A stretch of 64,000 bases of DNA from Ascoidea rubescens DSM 1968 (taxonomy: Eukaryota; Ascomycota; Saccharomycetes; Ascoideales; Ascoideaceae): the NCBI RefSeq assembly GCF_001661345.1, contig NW_017962920.1, positions 729,524 to 793,523 of the forward strand, given 5' to 3'. The notes beneath the pieces are model-generated. The model was not told where the DNA came from, did no database searches, and was given only the letters and a program-made list of their open reading frames with translations. The first letter of the stretch is position 1; each line of letters starts with the position of its first letter. Of the stretch, positions 31,880 through 43,779 are shown in pieces. A program made the position numbers and the translations under genes.

Positions 31880-32115
31880 GAGGAGATTCTTGCCATTGTC
31901 AGCGTCAGTATCATCATATCCATTCGCAGCTGTTGCATCCGTTTAACGATGAATGAAAGTCGTTGATGCGGCAGCTGCAAGAAAGTCTTAGATTTTATGT
32001 GGGTCGTCACTGAAGAAATTCAACAATCTGAAGGCATCGAGTAAAACTGATGCAATCTCACCAGTTCCTGCCGACTTCACCAGCACCCAACGACAACCAA
32101 CAGTTTTTTTACAGT
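31880..32115 (-). pseudogene. Element I reverse transcriptase, N-terminal part
   Basis: The minus strand shows KTVGCRWVLVKSAGTGEIAS (copia IGCKWVFKVK...G.I.RYKARLV) at about 32,110-32,050. Then FLAAAASTTFIH and TDATAANGYDDTDADNGK follow (copia LLA.AAST...H.MDVTTAFLNGDIDEDIYM) at 31,990-31,885. The spacing between the two blocks is normal. Confidence 0.82.
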
Positions 32116-32369
32116 AGTAAAGATCAACAATCGTGCTGGTATTGCAAGGAAGCATTGACAAGAACTCTCGTAATCGATCAGCTTTTCAAATTTGTTCGAC
32201 AGGCTTTCGAATAGCCGTAGTAACTGCAAGAATGACTGGCAATGATGTCAGAAGGACGTCCTTTAATAGTACACGTCAATTCAATTATAGAGCAGCCAAA
32301 AAAATGTCAAAGTTGATCAGTATCTATTAGGTAATCTATTCCGGTTTCCGCCAGTCACTAAATATTTGA

Positions 32370-32525
32370 TTCTGAATTAATGATGCCCTCAACAATTTGA
32401 TCGGCATCTTCTGTGGATAAAGCCGATTCTTTTGAGGAAGTGACTTTCACGTTACCATCATCCGCAACTTCATCAATCACTCCGATGTGACTGTCTTCAT
32501 CAATTTCAATGAAAGCTAATTTGAT
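32370..32525 (-). pseudogene. Element I integrase-RT linker
   Basis: The minus strand is open for about 50 codons, very acidic: FIEIDEDSHIGVIDEVADDG then SKESALSTEDADQIVEGIIN. This is the expected character and position of the copia integrase-RT linker, between integrase (to about 32.7 kb) and RT (32.1 kb). Composition, not a conserved motif, supports it. Confidence 0.6.
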
Positions 32526-32879
32526 CTGTCAACTAAAGCGTTGGCCGTTGCGTTGTAATTGTCATTGGCAGCGGAGGACTAATCAATTCACATCACACCT
32601 AAAACGATAAACAACAGAGCATCACCGCTGCTAAGTGGTATGAACTCTCTCTACCCTTATCTACGGTTTTCGTAGCCAACAGTACCAGAATAAACACGGG
32701 AATATTATGACTTGATTTATCTATATTGGGTAATGATCTCTGGATATGTTGGAAGCGACAGAACTTTCTGCGCAAAAGCCTTTCCGTTGATTCCTATACA
32801 CTCTTTAAATACAGTCAAAAAGCTCACATGTTGTGTGGAAATCAAGTTTCTTCAAACACTAGAGACTTTGCAGCTTCAC

Positions 32880-33690
32880 TGGACAAGCAATAAAGTAGAT
32901 TAATTTCAATTGGCATTGCCTAGGCCTTTGCCTTGATGGCTTATTGTCATCGTGCAGCAACAAAAAAATTTTATGACTAATATGAAACTGGTATTGATTT
33001 ATCATCTTTTTCAATTCACTGAAGTTCTTGAAGGGTCCTCACCACAGTAATTATCGGATTGCACCGTGTGATGGGACTTATCGAATAGTGCTTTGGTGAA
33101 CATATACCATAGTGGAAATAAGTAGCGGCTAACATATTGTAACGCTCGGGGGATCGGCAATCAGCTATTGGCTATCCATAAACAAGAAAGCAACGTCAGC
33201 TCACATCATCATTAACATCTCCCTTCGGCCGTGAGTGACAAAATAAAATTGCCAAGCACCAGCACTGGAATGTGTTTCGCACAAATCAATACTAAATGGG
33301 GCTTGTTTAACCATGGGAGATGACTTAGATTTCGAACCACCAACAGAGTTGAGTTAGATATTGGCGAGAATTCCTCCATCAGTATCACTTGAGTTCCATA
33401 AATATTCTGGTCAATTACTTGTAATTATCTGATCTGGGATACTGCAACAGAGCTTTGATGTAGTCTCGAAGCTGCTCATCAACCGGCGATCGGCCGATGA
33501 ATTTAACACAATCACCTTCCAATACAATCCAGGCCCCTTTATTTGTTGTGGGTCATAAATGGCTTAGAGTAGCATTATGCGAAGCATACTAACCATTTTC
33601 TAATCGTTCATGATTGAGAAGGAACGGCGCGCGGATTCGTTTCCAATATTTGATAGTTTGGCGAGCCGCAGCAACTAGCCCTGATTGCAA
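32880..33690 (-). pseudogene. Element I GAG-pre-integrase and integrase
   Basis: On the minus strand YWKRIRAPFLLNHERLENG (about 33,640-33,590) matches WHKRLGHLNHERL.N. CVKFIGRSPVDEQLRDYIKA matches the integrase start HCDVCGP..P....G.RYF. SHHTVQSDNYCGED (about 33,075-33,035) matches I...QSDNGGEF, the second catalytic region. A NHQGKGLGNANxN string near 32,940 matches PYTPQQNGLAER. All are in family order; the stretches between are too decayed to read. Confidence 0.68.
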
Positions 33691-34849
33691 AGTCAGGCCG
33701 CTGAGCGAATCACCGATTGATTCATTAGGATTCAATGCACCACAATCATAAAAGACTCGTTTGGAATTGCTGATACGTGTAAAGTTGTTCAAAATTGAAT
33801 TGTTTACAAACAAGATGATGATTCCTCTCATGCACTGTGGCTTCTTAATTGATCTGAGTTCTCTTCTCGATCTTGCCCGAACGTCAGACAGCTTTCCTCC
33901 AAGCCAAATATTGAATAATGTTGATTTAAATACTGTATGACAATCTGGTTTTTTGTCACATTCTCGATAATAAAAGCAGCAAACACTTTTGTGATTTCGT
34001 TCGCGGTTGAATTGGTTGAATTATCAGCTTGATGCCGAGATCAGCTCTTCCTTTCAGTATGATAGTTAGTTATTACCGATGAATGTTTTGATCTTTAACG
34101 ATGCGGCTGAAACAACATTTCATATTTGGATTAAACTAATTTAATTGAGAAGAACGAGTTTATTATGCCTTCGACATTAACTGCTCTTCAAATTTGGTTC
34201 GAGTTGCTCTTCAAAATGAGCGGAATTTGGTTCCGTAAAATCAAAGCGCGAATTGGATGTATGACGTTTTTCCCATTCAAACATCGTTTTACTTTATAGC
34301 AGTCAGGTTGCAGGATGTTCTTCTTCGGTTGCTTTGTGTCTGTCACCAGTTTCCTCTTGGGTTCTCATTGCCCTATTCCTGTTACCAATGAAAAAGGCTG
34401 CCGCTCACTTCTGCGATTCGTCTTTGAAATATGGCTATTCCTCCACAATATATTTAACAGTTGCCTCAAATATTTAACAGATAAGCAGCGTTGGTCAGGT
34501 GGGAAGCCACAGAAGATGAGGTCAAATGCACTAATTACGTGAATCATGCTTTGGCCGTGAAATGCGAAGCTATTTACGTTGGCCGGATAAATCAATCCGA
34601 AAGTGGAGGAAGGGTCGTCACAACTGAGCAAGTTGATTGAAGCAATTTTAAAATATCATTGACTCTGCGGTGGCGTTGATTAACAATCACGATATGGAAT
34701 GCTGCCGTTTAGCGAAAAGGGCTGCGTGTTAGAGCAATGCCACAACACTATATGGAGGATCCAAACTATATAAAAGGAAGGGTGTACAAATGATTGCAAG
34801 CCATTTCAATAGCAGACTTAGTTAGGTATGGGAACCAGACTGTACCGGA

Positions 34850-37250
34850 CCAGTGATCAATATAGACGAACTTACAGTGGACTTACGGAGGCTCAGCGAA
34901 AGACACGGAATACGAGTATCCGGACCCGAATAAATCCCGTCGATCAAATCGAACGTTCTCAACAAAGATCAGACCAAATGATGGTAATACATTCATAGTA
35001 AAGTGATAAATAGAAAGAGCTAGGTGGAGCACATCGCTAAACTCTATAGTGATGGACGGGGATTTATTTCCGAGCGTCACAGCAGAGGAAAACCGGTATC
35101 CTGACGGCCCGAAGTTGCACCAGGAGGCAACTCACAACAGCCGCAATGATGGCAAGACCATGACTTGAGGTAATCAGATCAATGTACTTGAACCGTTTAG
35201 AAAGCCGCCAAATCTGTGTCTCTATTTGGGGAGCAGTCCTTGGCTGATCGTTCAATAGGTAGACTGCGAAGATCGGGCAGCGGCTTGGAGTGCCATTTTC
35301 GATACAATACTCTGCTTTCTAGAACAACACATCTCGGTGAAGAAAATCTTTGGTCAGGGATTTGTGGCCTGCTGGAGCAATTACAGTGGTGGCTTGACTG
35401 CTCAAACAATGTGGAACGGAGTGCCCTTTTGCTATGTGAATATCATACATTGGCGGGCGTGATTGATATTTCTGGCGTCTGTCTGCAGCCTTGTTGCCGT
35501 TCACCTCTTTATTTGATCCACTGAGAAGGGCACGTTGAGGGACTGCGGTATACAATCAATCACTGTAGTAAATTGAACAAGTAAGAGAATCAAAACTTGC
35601 GCAGGTCAATTGCAATTTGTTGTATTTGAGAATGCTCAAGTCAATCTTAAAGAAAAGGAGAAAGAAACTAACTCTACATCTCCGTTGTATCGATCTTAGA
35701 AATATTATTAGGATATGCAGTAAACAGCAGATCTACCAATACTGAAGGAGAATCATAAAAGTATCGATTAATCAATTACAATCAGAGGAAGGAAAACTAA
35801 AATAATGAATAAACCGATGAACGACGATAATTGACTCATTCACGCGATTCGCTGAGACGTTATCCGTAAGTGAAAGAAGAGATGTTGTTATTATATCAGG
35901 ACCGTGACTTACACTTTAAATCGTTGCAACCAGTAAAGGCATCAAGGGAGTAGCGTGTTTAAGGTAATTCCGGATTGAAATAAACCTGGATGGTCGGTGA
36001 TCATACCTACGCTAAGACTACTTCGTAGTTAAAATTCCGTCCTCACTAGATATTAGAGTTGAAACATTTGTAGAAATTTAATAACACCGTCAATTAAAAC
36101 AACATGTTCTTTGACCACTTCAAATTGTCACAAGAAGTCAGCCCCACAAGACCAGAATGCAATTGTGGCCGGCTTTATATGGAACATGACACGGGCATCC
36201 CCTTATTGAAATGCCTCTAATTTTCGACTAATCTACGAGCACTTGGATCAGCGGCCCAATCATTCCCCCACCATGCAACCAATTGAAGTTCCGACGCGGC
36301 ATTGTGGTAAACAGTTCATGCACCTGAGTTGAGAGATAGTTAGACCCATAGAAGCAGTTTAGGTCTGTCTGAACGCCGTATTACGATATCCACTAATTAA
36401 TCGAAGAACAAGCCGAATATCGTGCCGTAAGCTAGTTCCGACAAATGCTGTCGTCAATAATTAAGCAGTTAAATATTTTGCATATCCACTCACTAAGGAG
36501 AACCCATTTCAAGTAGAATACTGTAATTGCATATCGTCGTTAGTGTTGCTTCCGAATATGAATCATGTTTTTCATTTGGATCAGCAATCAACTTGGCCTA
36601 ATTCATTATATTGAAACAATGTTTCTTCTTCCTCTGGGCAACAGCAGGTTGTAGAATGACAGAACTCGATGAGCAAGGTCCTTGATTTTTCAACAATCGA
36701 AAATAGTATAGTAAGACTTGCTTGCCCTTTAGTTTCACAACGCGGCAATAAGTCAATCATGCACATTTAATTTCAGCAACCTCTGTGATTCCAGTATCGA
36801 AAACTGATCACATTCAATTTGATTGGGAGTATTTGAACGAAAAAGGATTGGGAGGACCTAGCAGCATGTCCGACCACACAGAACAAAATTTACTGACTCC
36901 AATAAATGTGTTGGGTAATATCGAGACCTTCAGTGACTATTCATCTTTAATATATTCAGGAGGGTGTTTCGTGCAACTATCCGCATTACGTTCAGTATCT
37001 GAAAATGCGGTTGACGCAACGATTCCTTGATCCTTAAGCATCAGCAATGGAGAGCGCGCGCAGTGGACTGCTACACTGAAAATGATAGCTGCTGGAGTAA
37101 ATAACTATTTATGGATGATACGCTCAGGCTGAAAGTCATTTGTGGCAGCCAGTTCGGCCTTTAAAATACCATGCATAATAGCAGCTTTCATGGTGAACGC
37201 CCATTAAAAGCCAACAGATCTTCGGTTGGTGAGAAAATCAAACAGAATAT
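34850..37250. other. Flank between elements I and J; LTR remnants, partly unassigned
   Basis: These are back-to-back 5' flanks of I (minus) and J (plus). 34,768 has a plus-strand TATATAAAAGG. 35,050-35,560 is GC-rich and shows open frames on both strands (35,216-35,524 plus, 35,555-35,319 minus) without known domains; it resembles the GC-rich LTR part seen in D/E. 35,600-37,000 is unassigned and includes an 81-codon plus-strand frame (36,785-37,030) starting MIPVSKTDHIQFDWEYLNEK that I do not recognise. A weak primer-site-like string, GCTTTGAGTCTAAGTG, lies at about 37,266. Confidence 0.4.
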
Positions 37251-37523
37251 AGGCATTGACATTAAGCTTTGAGTCTAAGTGTGTCTGGCAACAACATTGC
37301 AGATGGAGTTGGATCCTTCTCCTTCACAGTGGTACCACTGAAACAGGCATCACTCAAGCGTTCCGAAGTAAATCGGTTACTAATTGGATTGGCTGTTTTA
37401 GGTGAAACCTAGTCTAATACAATTTAAAATTGTTGGGATCACTGTGGGAAATTGTTTTGAGACCCGCAACGAAATGCCAATGAGATTCAGCACCACCTTC
37501 AGCCTCCCCATGTTTCGTTCACA

Positions 37524-37910
37524 TTGTGTGGATACAAATACTTTCACTTGATTGAAGTAATTCGCCATCATTCCATCGGTGGGATGTTCAACTGGACACA
37601 GTTCACTTTATGGATCATCTTTCTTGACACTCACCAATATTGGCACAACCAATGGATTTGCGGAGATGCTCGAAGCGGCTGCAGATGGGTTATTTATTTC
37701 ATTTCTAGCAGTCCATTATTTCTTGCGATTAAAGCAGGAGCAATTTGTTTAGCGCCGACGAGAGATGGAGTTGGCTGCTTAATGGGTGCCAAGTCGGTCC
37801 GTCCAATCCAATTATTGATTCATAAATGCGTAAAAATGAGTGGTCAGCGACTTCGCTCCCGAAAATACAGAACATACTCTTGCTGTTTCATTCATCCAGT
37901 AGCCAGGTAG
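37524..37910 (+). pseudogene. Element J Gag/knuckle region, 128-codon open frame
   Basis: This is the longest open frame in the window (128 codons). Its end, IHKCVKMSGQRLRSRKYRT, has the look and position of the nucleocapsid knuckle, because integrase follows at the expected distance. The N-terminal part (MCGYKYFHLIEVIRHHSIGG…) is unlike the other Gag copies and may be open by chance. I call it Gag region with moderate confidence. Confidence 0.45.
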
Positions 37911-38519
37911 CAAAACAGAGAGGTCCTGAGGCACCTCACTTGCTTTGCCGATTTCCTTGCATTCAGTGTCTGAGTATCAGATTCAACCATTTTCAGCATC
38001 CTACGACTTGATTTCCTTTGCTAAAACATTAAAGCAGTTATTTTCAAGGCGCCATGTTTAGTCAAAATCAACTTCAGCAAAGACACTAAAAGATAGCAGC
38101 ATCAATGCCACACAGATCAACAACTGTATTTGCAATTCTCCTTGGTCCAGCCCTAGTCATGATCGATATTGCTAAAGATCGGCCACCCCATTTCAATTTC
38201 ACTTTTAAGAAGCCAACAAAGCCAGTGGCATTTCACCAGTTTGAGAAAAAAAAATCAAGTGTTTGGACGGGCAATCATTGTCGGGTCAGACAGTATGATT
38301 TGCCTTTCCCATATATAATGAGTAAAGATAACATTATATGCCAAGCATTAAAAATAAAGCTGGCCTGAACAATCGCAACCTATTAAACATATCAAGGGTG
38401 ATCGCCCTAAACATTGAGTGATGGACACAAAGAGGGACAGCATCAACTGGCAGTTGCCAAACCGAATCAACAAGAAATATATACCTTGAAGCCGCAGACC
38501 CCCTTGTCAGCTATTGCGG

Positions 38520-39065
38520 AAGGACGTTGGTGGCTTTCATTGATGTCATGGGTCAGCCTTTGAACGTGCGATCGTTCTCCTAACATTGTCTTTAGCGTTA
38601 TCTTCATTCACAGAAGCACCTCGTTGTCCTCATTGAGCTTGCTTATTTGTAAATAATTGCTCAGCAGGAGATAGGGCAACAAGACAATCTTATGATGCAA
38701 AATTGCTCTTCTTTAGCCAATGCTCGATCCAAAAGTTCCACAATATTTTGGAATGAATTTAACGGACCCTTGTTCGCAGCAGCGCAGTTTGACTTCAGGA
38801 ATGTCTTGCGAAGCGCATCTTGAACACCATCATTGACAACCTGTTGACATCCATGCCACTTCTAACACCATTTGCTTTAACGATTGTATCTCCAGTAGCA
38901 GCACTCTGACCTCAATGGGGAGCTAAAATGCTGAACCAATCATCGATGGCTCAAATTTGATTTGAAACAGCAGATGAAAGATTGAGATGGCTGGCCATGA
39001 AGAGTAGTTTCTACTGGCCCGCAGTCACCTTGCTAAAACGGCTGATTATCCTTTCGGCCATTGGT
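38520..39065 (+). pseudogene. Element J integrase
   Basis: Three blocks lie in order: AFIDVMGQPLNVRSFS (consensus VHIDV.GPM...), IQKFHNILE followed by RTLV (consensus ..KF..F..WIE.QTGR.I) and LRWLAMKSSFYWPAVTLLKR (consensus ARTML.HA.LP..FWAEAV.TAVYL.NR). The last block could be mistaken for the gypsy FYWP motif. Its position after the integrase core and before RT, with copia-type neighbours, makes it copia. Confidence 0.65.
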
Positions 39066-39889
39066 TACGGCTCCAGCACCAAATGTATCAGCCTAATCTG
39101 ATGAACCAGAGAAAATCGGCCTACTTGTTGAGTATTTATCGGCGAGTTGCCAAGTGTAAAAGCAAAATTCGATGACATTCGATTTGGACTTGGCTTCTAC
39201 AAAGATTCATTGCTATGAATAACTAATGCTGATTAGCCTGATACACCAGCGCAGTCTATTTCACCAACATGATGGTCGAAAGGTTCGCATCAGTAAGGGA
39301 AATCATGAGGAAGGTCGGCACAACAAGTAGCACTTTCTCAGCCTATGATGTGAGAAGCAGCAGCTGCGTACACAATAGTAGCACTACCGTTGGAACTATG
39401 CTTTGTGAGTCAACCGTAATAGAATTTATTGATTCACTTCTTGTGATCCTTCTCTATTGCGTAACTTACTATGCCATTTACTACGAAATGGGGACTTCCA
39501 GCTGATAACTCTAGCATGACTTTTACTAGTCTCAAGTAGCACCTTGAATTCTTCTAATGGCTCTCCGCCAAACGACGAATTACTATGCATTTCATGTTTT
39601 TGAGCAGCAGCGAGATTTCCGATATCCATCCATTGGAAAGGCAAATCTATAGCAAGCTGATCATTGTCTTAATTAGTATCACCCGCAAGTGTGAAACTCT
39701 CATCCACCGTCGATTGAGCAATGTAACAACCAGAGCATCTTTATTTTTTTGATCGAAGCCCTAGTGCAGATATCTGCAGCTTCTATTGCTTTATGTAATT
39801 CTTGGGTCCAATTATTTCCGATTAGGCTCATTCCTCTTGCAGTAATTCATAATGATAGACCACAGTAGCGATAAAGATAACGAGGCTCT

Positions 39890-40065
39890 TACAAAAAATT
39901 AGCTGCCCAATTAGTAAGAACTGCCATCGATCGCAGCGCCATCCGACAGAAAAGCGGTGATGATGATCGAAGAACTAACACCAGACTTCCAGTAAATTGG
40001 CAATAGCTAATCCTATCTGATGGCATTTCCACAAATAGCATTAGTGAACTTGGATCACGGTATTA
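39890..40065 (+). pseudogene. Element J reverse transcriptase, N-terminal part
   Basis: KKLAAQLVRTAIDRSAIRQK followed by SGDDDRRTNTRLPVNW parallels YKARLVARG..Q..G.DY.ET.APV.N. A LMAFPQIALVN string near 40,015 fits the LLA.AA... helix. It is about 890 bases after the integrase C-terminal block, as in A. The match is weaker than in other copies. Confidence 0.5.
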
Positions 40066-41419
40066 CTGGCGTGAATCTTCCATGTGATATGACCTGCTAA
40101 GTCTCATCTGTTTAAAAGCCAAATACCGTATGCAAAACGAATGATCATAACGAATACTTCGATGATTCATAATGTTATTATATTAACATCGTTGATCCTC
40201 ATCATGTGGCTGTCACTCTGTTCTCTTCGTTGGCTTCAGGGTCCTGCTTTTTAAAAAAGCCTGACACTCAACGTACTCCCATTAAAAGTGTCGAATTCAC
40301 TGACTGTTAGAATTACTCCAATTATCTTGAAGATGACGCCCATGCTGGTAGCCCAGTACAAGGAGCAATGGTCTCCACTGTTAAAGAATCACACAGAAGG
40401 TCACATTCTAAACACAAACACATTTCATGGTTTGGACGAAACTGGACAGATTGGAAGTGGTCAATAGGCCGCATGGTCAGCAGCTTCTGTCAATCGGTCA
40501 ACGCCACCGGTTCCGCTGCGGTCGCTGTAATTGAAAATGCAGGTCTTGGAAAACCATTCTAAGCTCAGTGATGCAAAGCAAATGAAAGGAGTCGTTGCTC
40601 TCCCATCAACAATAACTTGACGATCGAGTATCTAATCATCTCTGCGCTATTGATGATCGGTTCAGCGGCTTAGGTCTTCGCTCACGTCTGCTTTCTTGTA
40701 TTGGCGAAACGGCAAATTCAATTCACAGTTATTGATGCCTGCAGGCTTCTGAGCTGTTGATCAGGGGAAAAAATACTTCATTCTCCAGAGTGTGAAATGG
40801 GTTTCTCAGCTCACCTGCGGCACAAAATCTCTCTTGAATTTCATCCAAATACAATCATGTTGACATTGATGGAGTCGCGGTCGGAAACTCATATGCTTCA
40901 CAAGGGTATCTATTATTAGCTCTTAGGGATGTTCCTGAGCAGAGCAATGCAAATTAGAAATAAGGAACTTCTCATGGTAATGAGACAACTGCAAAAAAAA
41001 TAGTGGTATCCCGTGACAATTCCGCGACTGGTCGTTCAAAATCTTAATCTTGGCTGAATGGCTGACTGACAATATTTATTTATACCTGACCTACATGACA
41101 GCGTATAGCTCCTTCTTATCAAGTATATGTTCAGTTAGTATGGCGAACGCTGGATGCTCCAATTGATATTAGTGTTTTTCTTTTCATACGTATGATGAAT
41201 ACTTACAAAATGTTGCAGTTTCCCTGATCGTCACTATCGGTTGCAAGCTGACCGAATGCCAAGCATTACAAAATTCATTTCTCAATCATTGGCCATAATG
41301 GGTTCTGCGGTCCAGTCTCACCATGAGCATCATCTTAACCTGATTAAAGAATTTGCATGTCACATAGAATTATGCACGAAATGTGAGCTTCTTATTGCTT
41401 TCAACTGAATGGCAAAGGT

Positions 41420-42400
41420 CAATGGGGATACAAACCTATGCGAAGAATTGAACCGAGGCTCCTAATTCATTTCATGGTTTCTTACTCTGTGTGCAGTATT
41501 GTCGTCATCGAAGGAGTGTTTTCGATGAATTTCAATCCTCATAGATATGGTTATCGGTGAGCACTACTTTTCATTTATTGTTGAAGCAATGTGGACCGCT
41601 GCGATCCTTAAAGTTTGTGGATGTTACGTGTGCGCCTACTTTCCCAGGCGGATCATGGAATCAAATTTAAAAGACGCAACTGTGGTCTACGAATTTGGTG
41701 ATTTTGACCTAAGTGGCATTGCATGGATAGTGATCATCATTCATTAAAAGTGTTCGTTTAGCAGTAATTGATGTCGCTTCAATAGAATTAAATTGCTTCT
41801 CTGACATTAGCACACTGATCTCTTAATATCCACAGCTCTATCTGCTGTTCTAATCGCCTTTATTGCCGCCGGGGAGATCAAAAAAACAAAGGAACATCAT
41901 TCTTTGACAAAATACACCCAACTTCGAAGACTCTAAATCTAGGGGTTTCGGTTTCCAAGCATAGTTTCTTCGTTGACTGTGATATTAGAAATAAATGATG
42001 AATTGAAGATCCATTTTGTATATCTATTTTATTTGGTATTTGAATAATACAGGGTATATTAATGATCAGTTGTATGGTGTTTCTAAATCTTTATATTAAA
42101 TATTTTACGTGCGGCAAATGTTAAATGTATTTTGAATAAAACGAACTTTAGGTGGCTTTTGCATCTCAAATATTGAAGAAGGATGAGATCAATATTGAAT
42201 CATACTTTTTAAACCTGAAATGTCTCAAATAAGACAGGCAATCCTTGAATTGGAAGGACTTTAACAGAGAAACATTTCCTTCATCAGATCAAGAATGCTG
42301 AGCATTTCAAAGCTGTAACTATCAATTAACCTGGTCGATGTGCCGCAATAGATTAACTAGAACTGCCATTTACATAGGGTTAACATGTAAAAATGCTCTA
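41420..42400. other. Tail-to-tail 3' flanks of J and P; start of the AT-rich part
   Basis: J (plus) ends by 41,410 and P (minus) should end near 42,000-42,400. A 66-codon plus-strand frame (41,547-41,747) has no domain I know. From about 41,880 the sequence becomes clearly richer in A and T, with fewer and shorter open frames. No LTR pair could be traced here. Confidence 0.35.
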
Positions 42401-42849
42401 ACCTCAATTGAAATAGAATCAATTTCTTTGAAACTTGATTAAATGTATAAGAACTAATAGAATAACAGTAGAGAATACCAGTAGAAAGATGACCCTAGTC
42501 AAAGTCAACGGTTTCATGGGTTTTTCTTTAGTTTAAATTTTGGAGTTTAAGAGCGGTAAATTTAGAAGTTGCTGTAGGCTGGGTGATTCGAATGACTGAG
42601 AGAAGTATTGGTTGATCCAAAAGCTGGAATGATATTCAATCCTTTCTTTTCTCCTGCCCACAGCCTATAATCTAGATAGTATCCTAGTGGAATAAATGAA
42701 GATGCTATTGAAATGACCCAGGTAGTTGAAAACCAGCTCAATCAATTAACTTGTTGACAATGTCAGCAAAAAAGACTGCCGCATTAATATAACAGTGTTT
42801 AATTTGCTGGTTGGAGATATCATTTCTAGTAAAATGATGCTTCGTATCA

Positions 42850-43245
42850 ATATGTTTTCATGGATGGAAGGAATGAATGGGCGAGGTATCTGCCAGAAAA
42901 GCTGAACATCGACAGAGAATTTAATAATAGATACTGTGTTGCTGGCTCATCTAGTCCGCTGTGCATCATTGAGCAATTTTTGCATTCCTTCATTAAATGA
43001 AACATAACTCCACTGGATGATCTTGGATTGCTCAAATGTCCTAGTTGAAAGGACTAAAATTGACATGCACTAGTTCTGTACTACGGTTGCATTGAATGGT
43101 CGACAAGGCTGTTCATTTGCAAAGGTATTCTAACAGACTGAAAGTACGCGGAGAATGACCTTCTCAATCGCTAAATATATGCTGGCCTAGAAGTGATGTA
43201 TCAAGGGATTAACCATGTCGGACTGTATTAGACAAAGTTAGTGAT
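42850..43245 (-). pseudogene. Element P RT thumb and end of RT
   Basis: On the minus strand LIHHF, SIYLAIEKVILRVLSVC and EQPCRPFNATVV align with copia L.HFLGIEI...... I.LSQ..Y...L...F.ME.CKP..TP. The 62-codon stretch 43,035-42,847 has MMHSGLDEPATQYLLLNSLS, matching the YLM..TRPDLA.AV..LSRF block. The order is right and the strand is the same as the RT at 43.7 kb. Confidence 0.62.
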
Positions 43246-43500
43246 GTGCCAATCGGCAATTTCTGCCTTAAATATTCAATAGCATCAAAATGGTCAATGA
43301 ACATCATTTTCAAGTCTTTTGTCTAAAAAATCGTTTAATTATTTGAATCCGCGCTTCAGGAATTTCGAATCTCTTTTCCCTATAAGTATTAGAGTCAAAC
43401 TTTCTTCCCAATATAATTCGGTTCAAGAATGATATTCAGAAACATAATCGCAGTTCTATATGATTTACTCGAAAGTTGTTCATTTCAATGCATTTGTTTG

Positions 43501-43767
43501 TCAATAAAAATAGATGAATGTCCAGAATTTAAAGCATCGTAACCATAAATCAAAATTAAACAACTTCAATTGGAGAGGAAGCATGGATGCAACCATCAAT
43601 GACAATAGAAGTTGCCACCTCGAGGATCGCATTTGAATGCTTTGAGCGAGATCTGTAGAGCATGTCTCAAACGATACAACGTCTGTTTCACTTCCAACCA
43701 TTTCATTTTGATAAAGATGTTCCGGCGGGAAAATCCCAGAGACCAGATCGTTAGTTGATCCAATCAA
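43501..43767 (-). pseudogene. Element P reverse transcriptase, N-terminal part
   Basis: A minus-strand open stretch of 88 codons. YQNEMVGSETDVVSFETCST leads into AQSIQMRSSRWQLLLSLMVA and QLKLFNFD. This parallels the copia run FTQ..GVDY.ETFSPVA....IR.LLSLAAS...L.Q.DVKTAF. It is the clearest RT of the AT-rich copies. Confidence 0.72.
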
Positions 43768-43779
43768 GAGAGCTTACTT

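Larger units (their letters stand above)
30750..34850 (-). mobile_element. Element I: full-order Ty1/copia fossil
   Basis: A minus-strand element with Gag (about 34,650-34,150), GAG-pre-integrase (33,690-33,590), integrase core start (33,490-33,410), integrase core (33,060-32,880), linker (32,525-32,370), RT (32,110-31,290) and RNase H (31,101-30,760). Positions match element A at a constant offset of about 30.53 kb from RT to RNase H, so the copy keeps its original spacing there. No primer site is readable near 34.75-34.85 kb. It is broken, with more than ten breaks. Confidence 0.82.
37260..41420 (+). mobile_element. Element J: Ty1/copia fossil
   Basis: A plus-strand element with Gag (to about 37,910, ending in a knuckle-like KCVKMSGQRLRS at 37,826), integrase core start (AFIDVMGQPLNVRSFS, about 38,532), integrase core (QKFHNILE, about 38,735), integrase C-terminal part (38,975-39,065), RT (39,895-40,060) and a faint RNase H region ending between 41,200 and 41,410. 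Distances match the A layout within about 100 bases. It is broken, with many breaks, and is one of the more decayed long copies; RT and RNase H are hard to read. Confidence 0.68.

Noticed and set aside
37270-37345. Plus-strand NNIADGVGSFSFTVV as the protease of element J.
   Set aside because: J's integrase position puts the protease near 38.1 kb; this place is Gag or leader.
38975-39060. FYWP string as a Ty3/gypsy integrase zinc-finger region.
   Set aside because: Neighbouring blocks follow the copia integrase C-terminal order; no gypsy RT or RNase H is near.
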